DNA from: Streptococcus mitis subsp. hohhotensis
GTDB taxonomy: Bacteria; Bacillota; Bacilli; Lactobacillales; Streptococcaceae
Assembly (NCBI RefSeq): GCF_020089495.2
Contig: NZ_JAIRCA020000013.1
Location: 1-61,942 of the forward strand
Length of the DNA stretch: 61,942 bases
Direction: 5' to 3'
The position numbers and the translations under genes were made by a program. The notes under the pieces were generated by a model, which saw only the letters and a list, made by a program, of their open reading frames with translations, was not told where the DNA came from and made no database searches. Shown in pieces: positions 10,557 to 20,073 of this stretch. Numbering within the stretch: the first letter of the stretch is position 1; each line of letters opens with the position of its first letter.

Positions 10557-11249
10557 ATGGTAAAATTGGTTTTTGCTCGCCACGGTGAGTCTGAATGGAA
10601 CAAAGCTAACCTTTTCACTGGTTGGGCTGATGTTGATTTGTCTGAAAAAGGTACACAACAAGCGATTGACGCTGGTAAATTGATCAAAGAAGCTGGTATC
10701 GAATTTGACCAAGCTTACACTTCAGTATTGAAACGTGCTATCAAAACAACGAACTTGGCTCTTGAAGCTTCTGACCAATTGTGGGTTCCAGTTGAAAAAT
10801 CATGGCGCTTGAACGAACGTCACTACGGTGGTTTGACTGGTAAAAACAAAGCTGAAGCTGCTGAACAATTTGGTGATGAACAAGTTCACATCTGGCGTCG
10901 TTCATACGATGTATTGCCTCCAAACATGGATCGTGATGATGAGCACTCAGCTCACACTGACCGTCGTTACGCTTCACTTGACGATTCAGTTATCCCAGAT
11001 GCTGAAAATTTGAAAGTGACTTTGGAACGTGCCCTTCCATTCTGGGAAGATAAAATCGCTCCAGCTCTTAAAGATGGCAAAAACGTATTCGTAGGAGCTC
11101 ACGGTAACTCAATCCGTGCCCTTGTAAAACACATCAAAGGTTTGTCAGATGACGAAATCATGGACGTGGAAATCCCTAACTTCCCACCATTGGTATTCGA
11201 ATTCGACGAAAAATTGAACGTAGTTTCTGAATACTACCTTGGAAAATAA
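10557..11249 (+). CDS. gpmA: 2,3-bisphosphoglycerate-dependent phosphoglycerate mutase
   Basis: Interconverts 3- and 2-phosphoglycerate in glycolysis. The 230 aa product begins [15 protein letters not shown], where RHGE carries the phosphorylated histidine. The second active-site histidine lies in [11 protein letters not shown] (about residue 183). [16 protein letters not shown] is the typical substrate-binding stretch. A strong AAAGGAGAATCC site precedes the ATG. Codon use is extremely biased, as in other highly expressed glycolytic genes. A poorly resolved promoter lies in 10465-10509 (TTGACT with TAAAAT or TAGAAT candidates at imperfect spacing). The gene is monocistronic, ending at a terminator. 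Confidence 0.97.
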   Translation: MVKLVFARHGESEWNKANLFTGWADVDLSEKGTQQAIDAGKLIKEAGIEFDQAYTSVLKRAIKTTNLALEASDQLWVPVEKSWRLNERHYGGLTGKNKAEAAEQFGDEQVHIWRRSYDVLPPNMDRDDEHSAHTDRRYASLDDSVIPDAENLKVTLERALPFWEDKIAPALKDGKNVFVGAHGNSIRALVKHIKGLSDDEIMDVEIPNFPPLVFEFDEKLNVVSEYYLGK

Positions 11250-11257
11250 AAAATTGT

Positions 11258-11285
11258 AAGTCTAGAATTGATTTCTAGGCTTTTT
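11258..11285 (+). terminator. gpmA terminator
   Basis: AAGTCTAGAA and TTCTAGGCTT form a stem with one T-G wobble around a 5-base loop, followed by a T run. Confidence 0.75.
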
Positions 11286-11295
11286 ATGTTAGTAT
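11268..11295 (+). promoter_or_regulatory. Putative promoter of the GH95 gene
   Basis: TTGATT (11268-11273), a 16-base spacer and TAGTAT (11290-11295) preceded by TGT form an extended -10 promoter that overlaps the gpmA terminator. Only 6 bases separate it from the ATG at 11302, so the transcript would be leaderless or nearly so. Confidence 0.45.
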
Positions 11296-11301
11296 GGTAG
11301 T

Positions 11302-13713
11302 ATGATAAGGAATAAAAAACAAGATTATGTATTGGTCTACAAGCAACCAGCGTCAACAACATATAAGGGCTGGGAAGAAGAGGCCTTACCGATAGGTAAT
11401 GGTTCTCTAGGTGCTAAAATCTTTGGGCTTATAGGGGCTGAGCGGATTCAATTCAATGAAAAGAGTCTTTGGTCTGGAGGTCCACTTCCTGATAGTTTAG
11501 ATTATCAGGGTGGAAATCTTCAGGATCAGTATGGTTTTTTAGCTGAGATTCGGCAGGCTTTGGAAAAGAGAGATTACAATCGGGCTAAGGAACTGGCTGA
11601 ACAGCACCTAGTTGGGCCCCAAACGAGTCAATATGGGACCTATCTGTCCTTTGGAGATATTTTCATTGAGTTTAGTAATCAAGGCAAGACTTTGTCTCAG
11701 GTGACGGACTATCAGAGACAGCTGAATATCAGTAAGGCGCTTGCGATGACTTCTTATGCCTATAAGGGAACGCGATTTGAACGTGAAGTCTTTGCAAGTT
11801 TTCCAGATGATCTCTTGATTCAGCGCTTTACTAAGGAAGGGTTGGAAACTCTAGATTTTACTATAGAACTGTCGCTAAGTCGTGATTTGGCTTCTGATGG
11901 AAAGTATGAGCAGGAAAAATCTGATTACAAGGAGTGCCAGCTGGATATCACTTCTTCTCATATCTTGATGAAGGGGCGGGTTAAGGATAATGATCTGCGG
12001 TTTGCTAGTTATCTAGCTTGGGAAACGGATGGAGACATTATAGTCAGGTCAGATAAGGTTCAGATATCAGGAGCCAGTTATGCCAATCTCTTCTTGGCGG
12101 CTAAGACAGATTTTGCCCAAAATCCTGCTAGTAATTATCGCAAGAAACTAGATTTAGAGCAACAGGTGATAGACTTGGTGGAGATAGCTAAAGAAAAGGG
12201 CTATGCCCAATTGAAATCAAGGCATATTCAGAACTACCAAGCCTTATTCCAACGTGTTCAATTGGATTTGGGAGCTGATGTAGACACCTCCACTACAGAT
12301 GATTTGTTAAAAAATTATAAGCCACAAGCGGGGCAGGCTTTGGAGGAATTGTTCTTCCAGTATGGGCGGTATTTATTGATTAGTTCTTCTAGAGACTGTC
12401 CAGATGCTCTACCAGCCAACTTGCAAGGGGTCTGGAATGCGGTCGACAATCCTCCTTGGAATTCGGACTATCACTTGAATATCAACCTGCAGATGAATTA
12501 TTGGCCATCCTATGTTAGCAATCTCCTAGAGACGGCCTTTCCGGTCATCAACTATGTAGATGATTTGCGTGTTTATGGTCGTCTAGCAGCTGCAAGGTAT
12601 GCAGGAATCGTCTCTCAGGAAGGGGAGGAGAATGGTTGGTTGGTTCATACTCAAGCGACTCCCTTTGGTTGGACGGCACCTGGTTGGGATTACTATTGGG
12701 GTTGGTCACCAGCTGCCAATGCGTGGATGATGCAAACCGTTTATGAAGCCTATTCATTTTATAGGGATCAAGACTATCTCAGGGAGAAAATTTATCCCAT
12801 GTTGAGGGAAACGGTTCGTTTTTGGAATGCCTTTTTACATAAGGATCAGCAGGCGCAGCGTTGGGTGTCTTCTCCGTCTTATTCTCCAGAACATGGGCCG
12901 ATTTCGATTGGCAATACCTATGACCAATCTCTGATTTGGCAATTATTCCATGATTTTATTCAGGCTGCTCAGGAATTGGGACTGGATGAGGCTTTGTTGA
13001 CTGAGGTCAAGGAGAAGTTTGACTTGCTTAATCCTCTTCAAATCACTCAATCTGGTCGAATCAGGGAGTGGTATGAGGAGGAAGAGCAGTATTTTCAAAA
13101 TGAGAAAGTGGAGGCCCAGCATCGGCACGCTTCCCATCTAGTGGGACTCTATCCTGGAAATCTCTTTAGCTATAAGGGGCAGGAGTATCTTGAAGCCGCG
13201 CGTGCTAGTCTCAATGATCGTGGAGATGGCGGCACAGGCTGGTCTAAGGCCAATAAGATCAATCTCTGGGCGCGTTTGGGAGATGGCAATCGAGCCCATA
13301 AATTATTAGCAGAGCAGTTAAAGACATCCACCTTGCCCAATCTTTGGTGCACCCATCCTCCTTTTCAGATAGATGGTAATTTTGGTGCTACTAGTGGTAT
13401 GGCGGAAATGTTGCTCCAGTCTCATACAGCTTATCTGGTGCCCCTAGCTGCTCTACCCGATGCATGGTCAAGAGGTTCCGTTTCAGGCTTAATGGCACGT
13501 GGACATTTTGAAGTTAGTATGCGGTGGGAGGATAAAAAGCTCTTACAGATGACCATTTTATCAAGAAGTGTAGGTAATTTGCGAGTCTCTTATCCAGGTA
13601 TTGAAAAAAGTGTGATTGAAGTGAATCAAGAAAAAGCAAAAGTGAAATGCATAGAGAAAGATTGTATTTCAGTGACGACAGCAGAAGGCGATCTGGTTCA
13701 ATTTTATTTTTAA
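11302..13713 (+). CDS. GH95-family alpha-L-fucosidase
   Basis: Glycoside hydrolase family 95 protein of 803 aa; characterised members cleave alpha-1,2-linked (and some other) L-fucose or related L-galactose residues by inversion. The N-terminus has YKQPASTTYKGWEEEALPIG, and the catalytic (alpha/alpha)6 region contains NINLQMNYWPS, SPSYSPEHGP and QIDGNFGATSGM. These carry the equivalents of the Asn, Glu general acid and Asp of the family. No signal peptide is visible, so it should act inside the cell on imported oligosaccharide. No Shine-Dalgarno is seen before the ATG. It is a single gene between two terminators, and no sugar transporter is adjacent. Confidence 0.9.
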   Translation: MIRNKKQDYVLVYKQPASTTYKGWEEEALPIGNGSLGAKIFGLIGAERIQFNEKSLWSGGPLPDSLDYQGGNLQDQYGFLAEIRQALEKRDYNRAKELAEQHLVGPQTSQYGTYLSFGDIFIEFSNQGKTLSQVTDYQRQLNISKALAMTSYAYKGTRFEREVFASFPDDLLIQRFTKEGLETLDFTIELSLSRDLASDGKYEQEKSDYKECQLDITSSHILMKGRVKDNDLRFASYLAWETDGDIIVRSDKVQISGASYANLFLAAKTDFAQNPASNYRKKLDLEQQVIDLVEIAKEKGYAQLKSRHIQNYQALFQRVQLDLGADVDTSTTDDLLKNYKPQAGQALEELFFQYGRYLLISSSRDCPDALPANLQGVWNAVDNPPWNSDYHLNINLQMNYWPSYVSNLLETAFPVINYVDDLRVYGRLAAARYAGIVSQEGEENGWLVHTQATPFGWTAPGWDYYWGWSPAANAWMMQTVYEAYSFYRDQDYLREKIYPMLRETVRFWNAFLHKDQQAQRWVSSPSYSPEHGPISIGNTYDQSLIWQLFHDFIQAAQELGLDEALLTEVKEKFDLLNPLQITQSGRIREWYEEEEQYFQNEKVEAQHRHASHLVGLYPGNLFSYKGQEYLEAARASLNDRGDGGTGWSKANKINLWARLGDGNRAHKLLAEQLKTSTLPNLWCTHPPFQIDGNFGATSGMAEMLLQSHTAYLVPLAALPDAWSRGSVSGLMARGHFEVSMRWEDKKLLQMTILSRSVGNLRVSYPGIEKSVIEVNQEKAKVKCIEKDCISVTTAEGDLVQFYF

Positions 13714-13723
13714 GAAGATAATA

Positions 13724-13752
13724 GAAGGCAGTGATTTGAGGCTGCCTTTTTT
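13724..13752 (+). terminator. GH95 gene terminator
   Basis: AAGGCAG (13725-13731) pairs with CTGCCTT (13742-13748) before a T run. Confidence 0.8.
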
Positions 13753-13775
13753 GAAGGATTTGAGAATGTAAGCAG

Positions 13776-13804
13776 TTTCCAACTAGTTGAAAAAGCGTTA
13801 TAAT
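13776..13804 (+). promoter_or_regulatory. Promoter of the ABC transporter operon
   Basis: Perfect TATAAT (13799-13804) with TTTCCA (13776-13781) 17 bases upstream, about 40 bases before the ATPase start. Confidence 0.6.
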
Positions 13805-13843
13805 GGTAGTAGGAAGTAATTTGTTTGAGAGAAGGTGGCTCTG

Positions 13844-14545
13844 ATGGCTTATATTGAGATGAAACACTGTTACAAGCGTTATCAGGTTGGGGACACGGAG
13901 ATTGTGGCCAATCGTGATGTGAATTTTGAGATTGAAAAGGGTGAATTGGTTATTATTCTAGGTGCATCTGGTGCAGGCAAGTCAACGGTTCTTAACCTTC
14001 TTGGGGGAATGGATACCAATGACGAGGGGGAAATCTGGATTGATGGTGCCAATATTGCAGACTATAGTTCCCACCAGAGAACCAATTACCGCCGCAATGA
14101 TGTCGGTTTTGTTTTTCAGTTTTATAATCTAGTGTCCAATCTAACCGCTAAGGAAAATGTGGAACTGGCCTCAGAAATTGTGACAGATGCCTTGAATCCT
14201 GAGCAGGTCTTGACAGATGTAGGTCTGGCTCATCGTCTCAATAACTTTCCAGCCCAGCTTTCTGGAGGGGAGCAACAGCGAGTCTCCATTGCACGCGCGG
14301 TAGCCAAAAATCCTAAAATTCTCCTTTGTGATGAACCGACTGGAGCCTTGGATTATCAGACGGGCAAGCAGGTTTTGAAAATCCTCCAAGACATGTCTCG
14401 TCAAAAGGGAGCGACGGTGATCATCGTGACTCATAATGGAGCTTTGGCGCCCATTGCTGATCGCGTGATTCATATGCACGATGCCAGTGTCAAGGATGTG
14501 GTGATGAACCAGCATCCTCAGGATATCGACAGTTTGGAGTACTAG
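13844..14545 (+). CDS. ABC transporter ATP-binding protein (MacB/LolD type)
   Basis: ATPase subunit of an FtsX-type ABC transporter. The product is 233 aa from the ATG at 13844. Walker A is GASGAGKST (about residue 41), the signature LSGGEQQR, Walker [12 protein letters not shown] and the H-loop [13 protein letters not shown]. This set is typical of the MacB/LolD subfamily that powers mechanotransmission or extraction from the membrane rather than small-molecule transport. A GTG at 13835 gives a three-residue extension, but GAAGG at 13831-13835 is placed for the ATG. The permease gene begins one base after the stop. Confidence 0.92.
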   Translation: MAYIEMKHCYKRYQVGDTEIVANRDVNFEIEKGELVIILGASGAGKSTVLNLLGGMDTNDEGEIWIDGANIADYSSHQRTNYRRNDVGFVFQFYNLVSNLTAKENVELASEIVTDALNPEQVLTDVGLAHRLNNFPAQLSGGEQQRVSIARAVAKNPKILLCDEPTGALDYQTGKQVLKILQDMSRQKGATVIIVTHNGALAPIADRVIHMHDASVKDVVMNQHPQDIDSLEY

Positions 14546-14546
14546 T

Positions 14547-17255
14547 ATGATCAAGCGAAAAACCTATTGGAAGGACTTAATTCAGTCCTTCACAGGCTCT
14601 AAGGGACGTTTTTTATCTATCTTGACCTTGATGATGTTGGGCTCTCTAGCCTTAGTAGGCCTCAAAGTGACTAGCCCCAACATGGAGGCGACAGCTAATG
14701 CTTATTTAACAACTGCTCAAACCTTGGATTTGGCAGTTATGTCTAATTATGGTTTGGATCAAACAGATCAAGAAGAACTAGAACAGATAGAGGGCGCAGA
14801 GGTTGAGTTTGGCTATTTGACAGATGTGACTATGGATAATGGGCAGGATGCCATTCGGCTGTATTCTAAACCAGAGCGAATTTCAATCTTTCAGCTAAGA
14901 GAGGGACGACTTCCTCAGTCAGACCAGGAAATCGCTTTGGCCAGTCATTTGCAGGGCCAATTCAGCGTGGGACAGGAGATTAGTTTTAAAGAAAAAGAAG
15001 AGGGTCATTCCTCTTTAAAAGACTATACTTATACCATTACTGGTTTTGTGGATTCGGCTGAAATCCTCTCCCAGCGAGATATGGGCTATGCAGGAAGTGG
15101 AAGTGGGACTCTGACAGCTTACGGGGTGATTTTGCCTAGCCAGTTTGATCAAAAAGTCTATAATATAGCACGCTTGAAATATCAAGATTTAGCAGGTTTA
15201 AATGCTTTTTCAGCAGCTTATGAAGAGAAATCCAAGCAACATCAGGAAGACCTTGAACAAGCTTTGTCAGATAATGGTAAGGCACGTCTGCAACTCTTGA
15301 AAAAAGAAGGACAAGAGTCTCTAGACAAGGGCCAAGAGACCCTTGACAAAGCTGAGACTAATTTGCAGGAAGGCAAGCGTCGTTTAGCAACTGCCCAAGC
15401 TCGTTTACAGGCTCAGGAAAGTCAACTAGCCTTGCTTCCTCAAGCCCAGAGAGAGCAGTCTCGTGCTCAACTTACCCAAGCTAAGCAGGAATTGAGCAAG
15501 GAAGAAGACAAACTAAAGAAGGCTGAAGAAAATCTAGCCCAAGAAAAGGAAAAATTAGAAAAACATCAGCAATCCTTGGATGATTTAGCTGAGCCCAAGT
15601 ATCAAATCTATAATCGGCAAACCATACCAGGTGGTCAGGGCTATCTCATGTATAGCAATGCTTCATCCAGTATTCGGGCAGTGGGCAATATCTTTCCTGT
15701 AGTGCTTTATGCCGTAGCAGCTATGGTGACCTTTACCACCATGACTCGCTTTGTGGATGAAGAGCGAACACATGCAGGTATTTTTAAGGCCTTGGGTTAT
15801 CGTAGCAAAGATATTATTGCCAAGTTTCTCCTTTACGGTCTAGTAGCTGGGACTGTCGGAACAGCTCTAGGTAGTATACTTGGCCATTATTTACTAGCCA
15901 GTGTGATTTCAAGTGTCATTACAAAAGGCATGGTGGTGGGAGAAACCCAGATTCAGTTTTATTGGACCTATAGTTTGCTGGCCCTTGGTTTAAGTTGGTT
16001 GGCGAGTGTGTTACCAGCCTATCTGGTGGCTCGTAGGGAACTTCATGACGAAGCAGCCCAGCTTTTATTGCCTAAACCACCTGTCAAAGGAGCTAAAATC
16101 TTACTGGAGCGTATCGGTTTTATCTGGCGCCGTCTCAGTTTTACTCATAAGGTAACAGCCCGCAATATCTTTCGTTATAAGCAGCGGATGTTGATGACAA
16201 TCTTTGGTGTGGCAGGTTCAGTCGCTCTGCTTTTTGCAGGTTTGGGAATCCAATCCTCTGTAGCAGGAGTTCCGTCTAAACAGTTCCAACAAATCCAACA
16301 GTATCAGATGATTATTTCTGAAAATCCTAGTGCGACCAATCAGGACAAGGTAAATCTAGAAGAAGTGTTGAAAGGGCAGGACATCAAAGCCTATCAGAAA
16401 ATTTATTCACAAACGCTAGACAAGGATTTCAAAGGTAAGGCTGGTCTTCAAACCATTACTCTTATGATGACAGATAAGGAGGATTTGACTCCCTTTATCC
16501 ATCTGCAAGACCATCAGCAAGAGTTGACATTAAAAGATGGCGTCGTTATTACAGCTAAACTTGCCCAGCTGGCAGGTGTCAAGGTTGGGCAGACTCTAGA
16601 AATTGAAGGTAAGGAGCTAAAGGTTGCTGCCATTGCTGAGAACTACGTTGGTCATTTTATTTATATGAACCAAGCCAATTATGAGCAACTTTATGGACAG
16701 CTACCCCAAGCCAACACTTATCTGGTTACGCTAAAGGATACTAGTGCGCCTAGTATCGAAAGGCAGGCAGGCTTGCTTATGAATCAAGCTGCGGTGTCTA
16801 GCGTCGTCCAGAATGCTTCAGCTATTCGGCTCTTTGACTCCGTCGCTAGCTCACTCAATCAGACCATGACCATCTTGGTCATCGTGTCGGTTCTATTGGC
16901 TATTGTTATCCTTTACAATCTGACCAATATCAACGTAGCTGAGAGAATACGTGAACTCTCTACTATCAAGGTGCTCGGTTTTCATAATAAAGAAGTCACC
17001 CTCTACATTTATCGTGAGACGATTGTCTTGTCTCTCGTGGGAATCCTACTTGGTCTGGTATCAGGTTTCTATTTACACCAATTTTTGATTCAAATGATTT
17101 CGCCTGCGACTATTCTCTTTTATCCGAAGGTAGGCTGGGAGGTCTATGTAATCCCAGTGGCAGCAGTAAGCATCATTTTGACCCTGCTTGGTTTCTTTGT
17201 CAATTATCATCTGAGAAAGGTTGATATGCTTGAAGCCTTGAAATCTGTAGAGTAA
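14547..17255 (+). CDS. FtsX-like ABC transporter permease with extracytoplasmic coiled coil
   Basis: Permease of 902 aa paired with the ATPase just upstream. An N-terminal membrane helix at about 20-40 is followed by a large extracytoplasmic region. A highly charged Gln/Glu/Lys coiled coil lies at about 230-345 (QESLDKGQETLDKAETNLQ). The first FtsX domain covers about 380-490 with three hydrophobic segments, a further helix and second external domain follow, and the second FtsX domain covers about 775-895. The arrangement matches large FtsX-type permeases of Gram-positive bacteria. Substrate is unknown; envelope stress or peptide handling is a guess. No two-component genes are adjacent. Confidence 0.88.
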   Translation: MIKRKTYWKDLIQSFTGSKGRFLSILTLMMLGSLALVGLKVTSPNMEATANAYLTTAQTLDLAVMSNYGLDQTDQEELEQIEGAEVEFGYLTDVTMDNGQDAIRLYSKPERISIFQLREGRLPQSDQEIALASHLQGQFSVGQEISFKEKEEGHSSLKDYTYTITGFVDSAEILSQRDMGYAGSGSGTLTAYGVILPSQFDQKVYNIARLKYQDLAGLNAFSAAYEEKSKQHQEDLEQALSDNGKARLQLLKKEGQESLDKGQETLDKAETNLQEGKRRLATAQARLQAQESQLALLPQAQREQSRAQLTQAKQELSKEEDKLKKAEENLAQEKEKLEKHQQSLDDLAEPKYQIYNRQTIPGGQGYLMYSNASSSIRAVGNIFPVVLYAVAAMVTFTTMTRFVDEERTHAGIFKALGYRSKDIIAKFLLYGLVAGTVGTALGSILGHYLLASVISSVITKGMVVGETQIQFYWTYSLLALGLSWLASVLPAYLVARRELHDEAAQLLLPKPPVKGAKILLERIGFIWRRLSFTHKVTARNIFRYKQRMLMTIFGVAGSVALLFAGLGIQSSVAGVPSKQFQQIQQYQMIISENPSATNQDKVNLEEVLKGQDIKAYQKIYSQTLDKDFKGKAGLQTITLMMTDKEDLTPFIHLQDHQQELTLKDGVVITAKLAQLAGVKVGQTLEIEGKELKVAAIAENYVGHFIYMNQANYEQLYGQLPQANTYLVTLKDTSAPSIERQAGLLMNQAAVSSVVQNASAIRLFDSVASSLNQTMTILVIVSVLLAIVILYNLTNINVAERIRELSTIKVLGFHNKEVTLYIYRETIVLSLVGILLGLVSGFYLHQFLIQMISPATILFYPKVGWEVYVIPVAAVSIILTLLGFFVNYHLRKVDMLEALKSVE

Positions 17256-17300
17256 GATAGTTGTTTTTATCTGATTGAATTTATATTTACTCGTAAGCAA

Positions 17301-17350
17301 AAATCCTCCGTTTCAAAGAGTAGGGAACTCTTTGGGACAGAGGATTTTTT
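17301..17350. terminator. Bidirectional terminator between the ABC operon and tpx
   Basis: AAATCCTC pairs with GAGGATTTTTT, with an inner CAAAGAGT/ACTCTTTG stem (17314-17321 with 17327-17334). The A-rich and T-rich ends suit both convergent transcripts. Confidence 0.85.
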
Positions 17351-17842
17351 CTATAGGGCTTTAGCTGCTTCAATTGCGGCTTCGAAGTTTGGTTCAGAGT
17401 TGATATTGTCCACGTATTCAACGTAGCGAATAGTGTTGTCGGTATCGAGGACAAAGACTGCGCGTGCTAATAGGTGCCATTCATTGATTAAGAGGGCATA
17501 ATCACGTCCAAAGGAATGGTCAAAATAGTCTGAGAGCATGATGGCATTTTCAATACCTTCAGCACCGCACCAACGTTTTTGGGCAAAAGGTAGATCCATT
17601 GAAACAGTCAAGACAACCGTATTATCCAGTCCAGCCAGTTCTTCATTAAAACGACGCGTTTGAGTTGAGCAGATGCCTGTATCGATAGAAGGCACGACAC
17701 TCAAGACTTTTTTCTTGCCATCAAAATCAGCCAGAGATTTTTTAGAAAGGTCTGTTGTAGTGAGTGAAAAATCAAGTGCCTTGTCGCCGACTTGTAGTTG
17801 TTTACCTGTAAAGCTCACAGGATTTCCGAGAAAAGTTACCAT
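17351..17842 (-). CDS. tpx: Thiol peroxidase
   Basis: Tpx-family 2-Cys peroxiredoxin (called PsaD in pneumococcus), reducing hydrogen and alkyl peroxides with thioredoxin. The 163 aa product starts [13 protein letters not shown]. The peroxidatic cysteine is in [18 protein letters not shown] and the resolving cysteine in QKRWCGAEG, spaced as in other Tpx proteins. The frame is open 99 bases further upstream, but the ATG at 17842 has GGAG placed 8 bases away and gives the family N-terminus. It lies downstream of psaBCA on the same strand but behind a hairpin terminator and with its own promoter. Confidence 0.93.
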   Translation of the reverse strand: MVTFLGNPVSFTGKQLQVGDKALDFSLTTTDLSKKSLADFDGKKKVLSVVPSIDTGICSTQTRRFNEELAGLDNTVVLTVSMDLPFAQKRWCGAEGIENAIMLSDYFDHSFGRDYALLINEWHLLARAVFVLDTDNTIRYVEYVDNINSEPNFEAAIEAAKAL

Positions 17843-17867
17843 AAGATACTCCAATCTTTTTTCTTCC

Positions 17868-17897
17868 ATTTTAGCTGAAACGGTCAGAATTTTCCAA
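17868..17897 (-). promoter_or_regulatory. Putative tpx promoter
   Basis: Read on -, TTGGAA (17892-17897), an 18-base spacer and TAAAAT (17868-17873). A CGGTCA/TGACCG inverted repeat (17881-17886 with 17903-17908) overlaps it. Confidence 0.45.
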
Positions 17898-17925
17898 TGA
17901 TTTGACCGAAAATATGAGCATAGAA

Positions 17926-17958
17926 AAAAACGCCAGCTCATGTGAGAATGACGTTTTT
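17926..17958. terminator. Terminator between psaA and tpx
   Basis: AAAAACG (17926-17932) pairs with CGTTTTT (17952-17958), with inner CTCA/TGAG. On - it is followed by T residues, so it should separate psaBCA transcripts from tpx. Confidence 0.7.
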
Positions 17959-17976
17959 CAGATTTTTTATCTATTT

Positions 17977-18115
17977 GATATTTCTCGAAGGTAGTGCGGA
18001 CGGGAGCAACTTCCTTCGGAATTTCATCCCTAATTTTTGAGCCTTAGGTCTCAAAAATTCCGTCCTAGATAAGATCAAAGTTCTTATCTAGGATACCACT
18101 ACAGTGAGAAATATC
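17977..18115. repeat. Candidate miniature inverted-repeat element
   Basis: A 139-base block bounded by GATATTTCTC (17977-17986) and its exact reverse complement GAGAAATATC (18106-18115), with related TAGTG/CACTA words just inside each end. Inside are two more perfect hairpins: AATTTTTGAG/CTCAAAAATT (18032-18041 with 18050-18059) and TCCTAGATAAGA/TCTTATCTAGGA (18063-18074 with 18082-18093). It resembles small non-autonomous pneumococcal repeats (RUP-like), but I cannot assign it to a named family and see no clear target duplication. Confidence 0.5.
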
Positions 18116-18263
18116 TGGTAAAAACTCACTTCGTTCGTACTGATTTAAGAAATCTTTATTCTTATAAACGCTTTTTTTAGCTAGAGATAGAACTAACAAA
18201 GCTAATATTAGAAGTAATGTAAAGAGAGACAAGAACCTAGTAATAGATAAACTAATATCTAGA

Positions 18264-19193
18264 TTATTTTGCCAATCCTTCAGCAATCTTATCAAGATTG
18301 TATTTCATCATGTTGTAGTAGCTGTCGCCTTCTTTACCTTGTTCTGCGATAGAGTCAGTAAAGATTTGTGCGTAGATTGGGATGTTTGTGTCTTGTGAAA
18401 CAGTCTTCATTGGACGGTCATCCACACTTGATTCTACAAAGAGTGAAGGAGTTTTTGTTTGGCGAAGTTTTTCAACCAAGGTCTTGATTTGGTCAGGAGT
18501 TCCTTCTTCTTCAGTGTTGATTTCCCAGATGTAGGCACTTGGGACACCGTAGGCTTTAGAGAAGTATTTGAAGCATCCTTCGCTGGTTACAATGAGTTTT
18601 TTCTCAGCAGGAATGTTGTTAAATTTCTCTTTAGCTTCCTTGTCAAGTTTGTCTAGCTTATCAGTATATTCTTTGAGATTTTTTTCGTAGAATTCCTTGT
18701 TGCTAGGGTCTTTAGCGCTCAATTGTTTTGCGATATTTTTAGCAAAGATCATACCGTTTTCAAGGTTAAGCCAAGCGTGTGGGTCTTCTTTGCCTTTTTC
18801 GTTTTGGCCTTCAAGGTAGATAACATCAACGCCTTCGCTGACTGCAAAGTAGTCTTTGTTTTCAGTTTTCTTAGCATTTTCTACCAATTTTGTAAACCAA
18901 GCATTGCCACCTGTTTCAAGGTTGATACCGTTATAGAAAATCAAATCAGCTTGAGAAGTTTTCTTAACGTCTTCAGGGAGTGGTTCGTATTCGTGTGGGT
19001 CTTGGCCAACAGGAACGATACTGTGAAGATCAATCTTGTCACCAGCAATATTTTTAGTAATATCAGCGATGATTGAGTTTGTAGCAACAACTTTTAGTTT
19101 TTGACCAGAAGCTGCATCTTTTTTTCCACTAGTACATGCTACAAGAGCAATGACGGAAAGAAAGAGAACGAGTAATGTACCTAATTTTTTCAT
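18264..19193 (-). CDS. psaA: Manganese ABC transporter substrate-binding lipoprotein PsaA
   Basis: Surface lipoprotein that delivers Mn2+ to PsaBC and is a known adhesin-like antigen in pneumococcus. The 309 aa product has a lipoprotein signal [20 protein letters not shown] with the lipobox Cys at residue 20. The four metal ligands of the cluster A-1 family are visible in GQDPHEYEP (His), EDPHAWLN (His), [10 protein letters not shown] (Glu) and [11 protein letters not shown] (Asp). The ATG at 19193 has GGAGGATCTA upstream; the frame is open four codons further. It is last in psaBCA, 31 bases after psaC. Zn2+ can compete for the site in characterised homologues. Confidence 0.98.
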   Translation of the reverse strand: MKKLGTLLVLFLSVIALVACTSGKKDAASGQKLKVVATNSIIADITKNIAGDKIDLHSIVPVGQDPHEYEPLPEDVKKTSQADLIFYNGINLETGGNAWFTKLVENAKKTENKDYFAVSEGVDVIYLEGQNEKGKEDPHAWLNLENGMIFAKNIAKQLSAKDPSNKEFYEKNLKEYTDKLDKLDKEAKEKFNNIPAEKKLIVTSEGCFKYFSKAYGVPSAYIWEINTEEEGTPDQIKTLVEKLRQTKTPSLFVESSVDDRPMKTVSQDTNIPIYAQIFTDSIAEQGKEGDSYYNMMKYNLDKIAEGLAK

Positions 19194-19224
19194 TAGATCC
19201 TCCAATTTATTGGGGTTTTGCCCC

Positions 19225-20073
19225 TTATTTTAACAAATGTTTATTTTTCAGTTTCAAATATCGTTGTTTTGGAGCGATAAAGAAGCTAATGAGAAAGAAA
19301 CTAGCAGCTGTGAGCACGATACTAGAACCTGCCGCAACGTTAAAGCTATAGCCGATAAAGAGCCCCAAAACTGAAGCTATCGCTCCAAAGGTTGAGGAAA
19401 GGAAAATCATGCTTTTCAGGCTATTAGCATACAGATAAGCAGTTGCAGCTGGGGTAATCAGCATGGCTACAATCAGGATAGTTCCGACACTTTGCATGGC
19501 TGTCACAGACACGAGAGTCAAGAGTACCATGAGAAGGTAGTGATAGAAATTGACAGGCATTCCCATGGCTTTAGCCAAGAGTTCATCAAAGGAAGTTATC
19601 AAGAGTTGCTTGAAGAAAATCCAGATTAACAAGAGAATGGCTGCCCCCACACCCATAGTAATAAACATATCCGTATCTTGGACGGCCAGGATATTACCAA
19701 AAAGGATATGGAACAGGTCAGTTGAACTTTTAGCGACACTAATCAAGATGATACCGAGGGCTAAGAAAGAAGAAAAGGTAATGCCGATGGCGGTATCGCT
19801 TTTGATAATCGAGTTCCCCTTGATGTAGGTAATGATGATGGCAGCTAGCAATCCAAAGACAATGGCTCCGATAAAGAAGTCAAGGCCCAAGATAAAGGAG
19901 AGGGCAACACCTGGCAAGACAGCATGTGAAATGGCATCTCCCATGAGTGACATCCCGCGTAGGATGATGAAACATCCCACAGCTCCAGCTACGACCCCGA
20001 TGACAATGGCTGTTATCAAGGCATTTTGTAAGAAATGGAATTTTTGCAATCCATCGATAAATTCTGCAATCAT
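19225..20073 (-). CDS. psaC: Manganese ABC transporter permease PsaC
   Basis: Membrane subunit of the Mn2+ importer, 282 aa, ABC-3 family with about eight hydrophobic segments. Typical motifs include [32 protein letters not shown] near the N-terminus, where the DAxSH stretch contacts the ATPase. [20 protein letters not shown] lies in the second half. It overlaps the psaB end by 4 bases and precedes psaA, so all three are one operon. Expression should follow PsaR and Mn availability through the psaB promoter. No irregularity is seen. Confidence 0.96.
   Translation of the reverse strand: MIAEFIDGLQKFHFLQNALITAIVIGVVAGAVGCFIILRGMSLMGDAISHAVLPGVALSFILGLDFFIGAIVFGLLAAIIITYIKGNSIIKSDTAIGITFSSFLALGIILISVAKSSTDLFHILFGNILAVQDTDMFITMGVGAAILLLIWIFFKQLLITSFDELLAKAMGMPVNFYHYLLMVLLTLVSVTAMQSVGTILIVAMLITPAATAYLYANSLKSMIFLSSTFGAIASVLGLFIGYSFNVAAGSSIVLTAASFFLISFFIAPKQRYLKLKNKHLLK

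Noticed and set aside
13844..17255. BceAB-type peptide-resistance transporter partnered with the kinase at 35892
   Set aside because: The permease has two FtsX domains and a long coiled coil rather than the ten-helix BceB layout, and the loci are about 20 kb apart.
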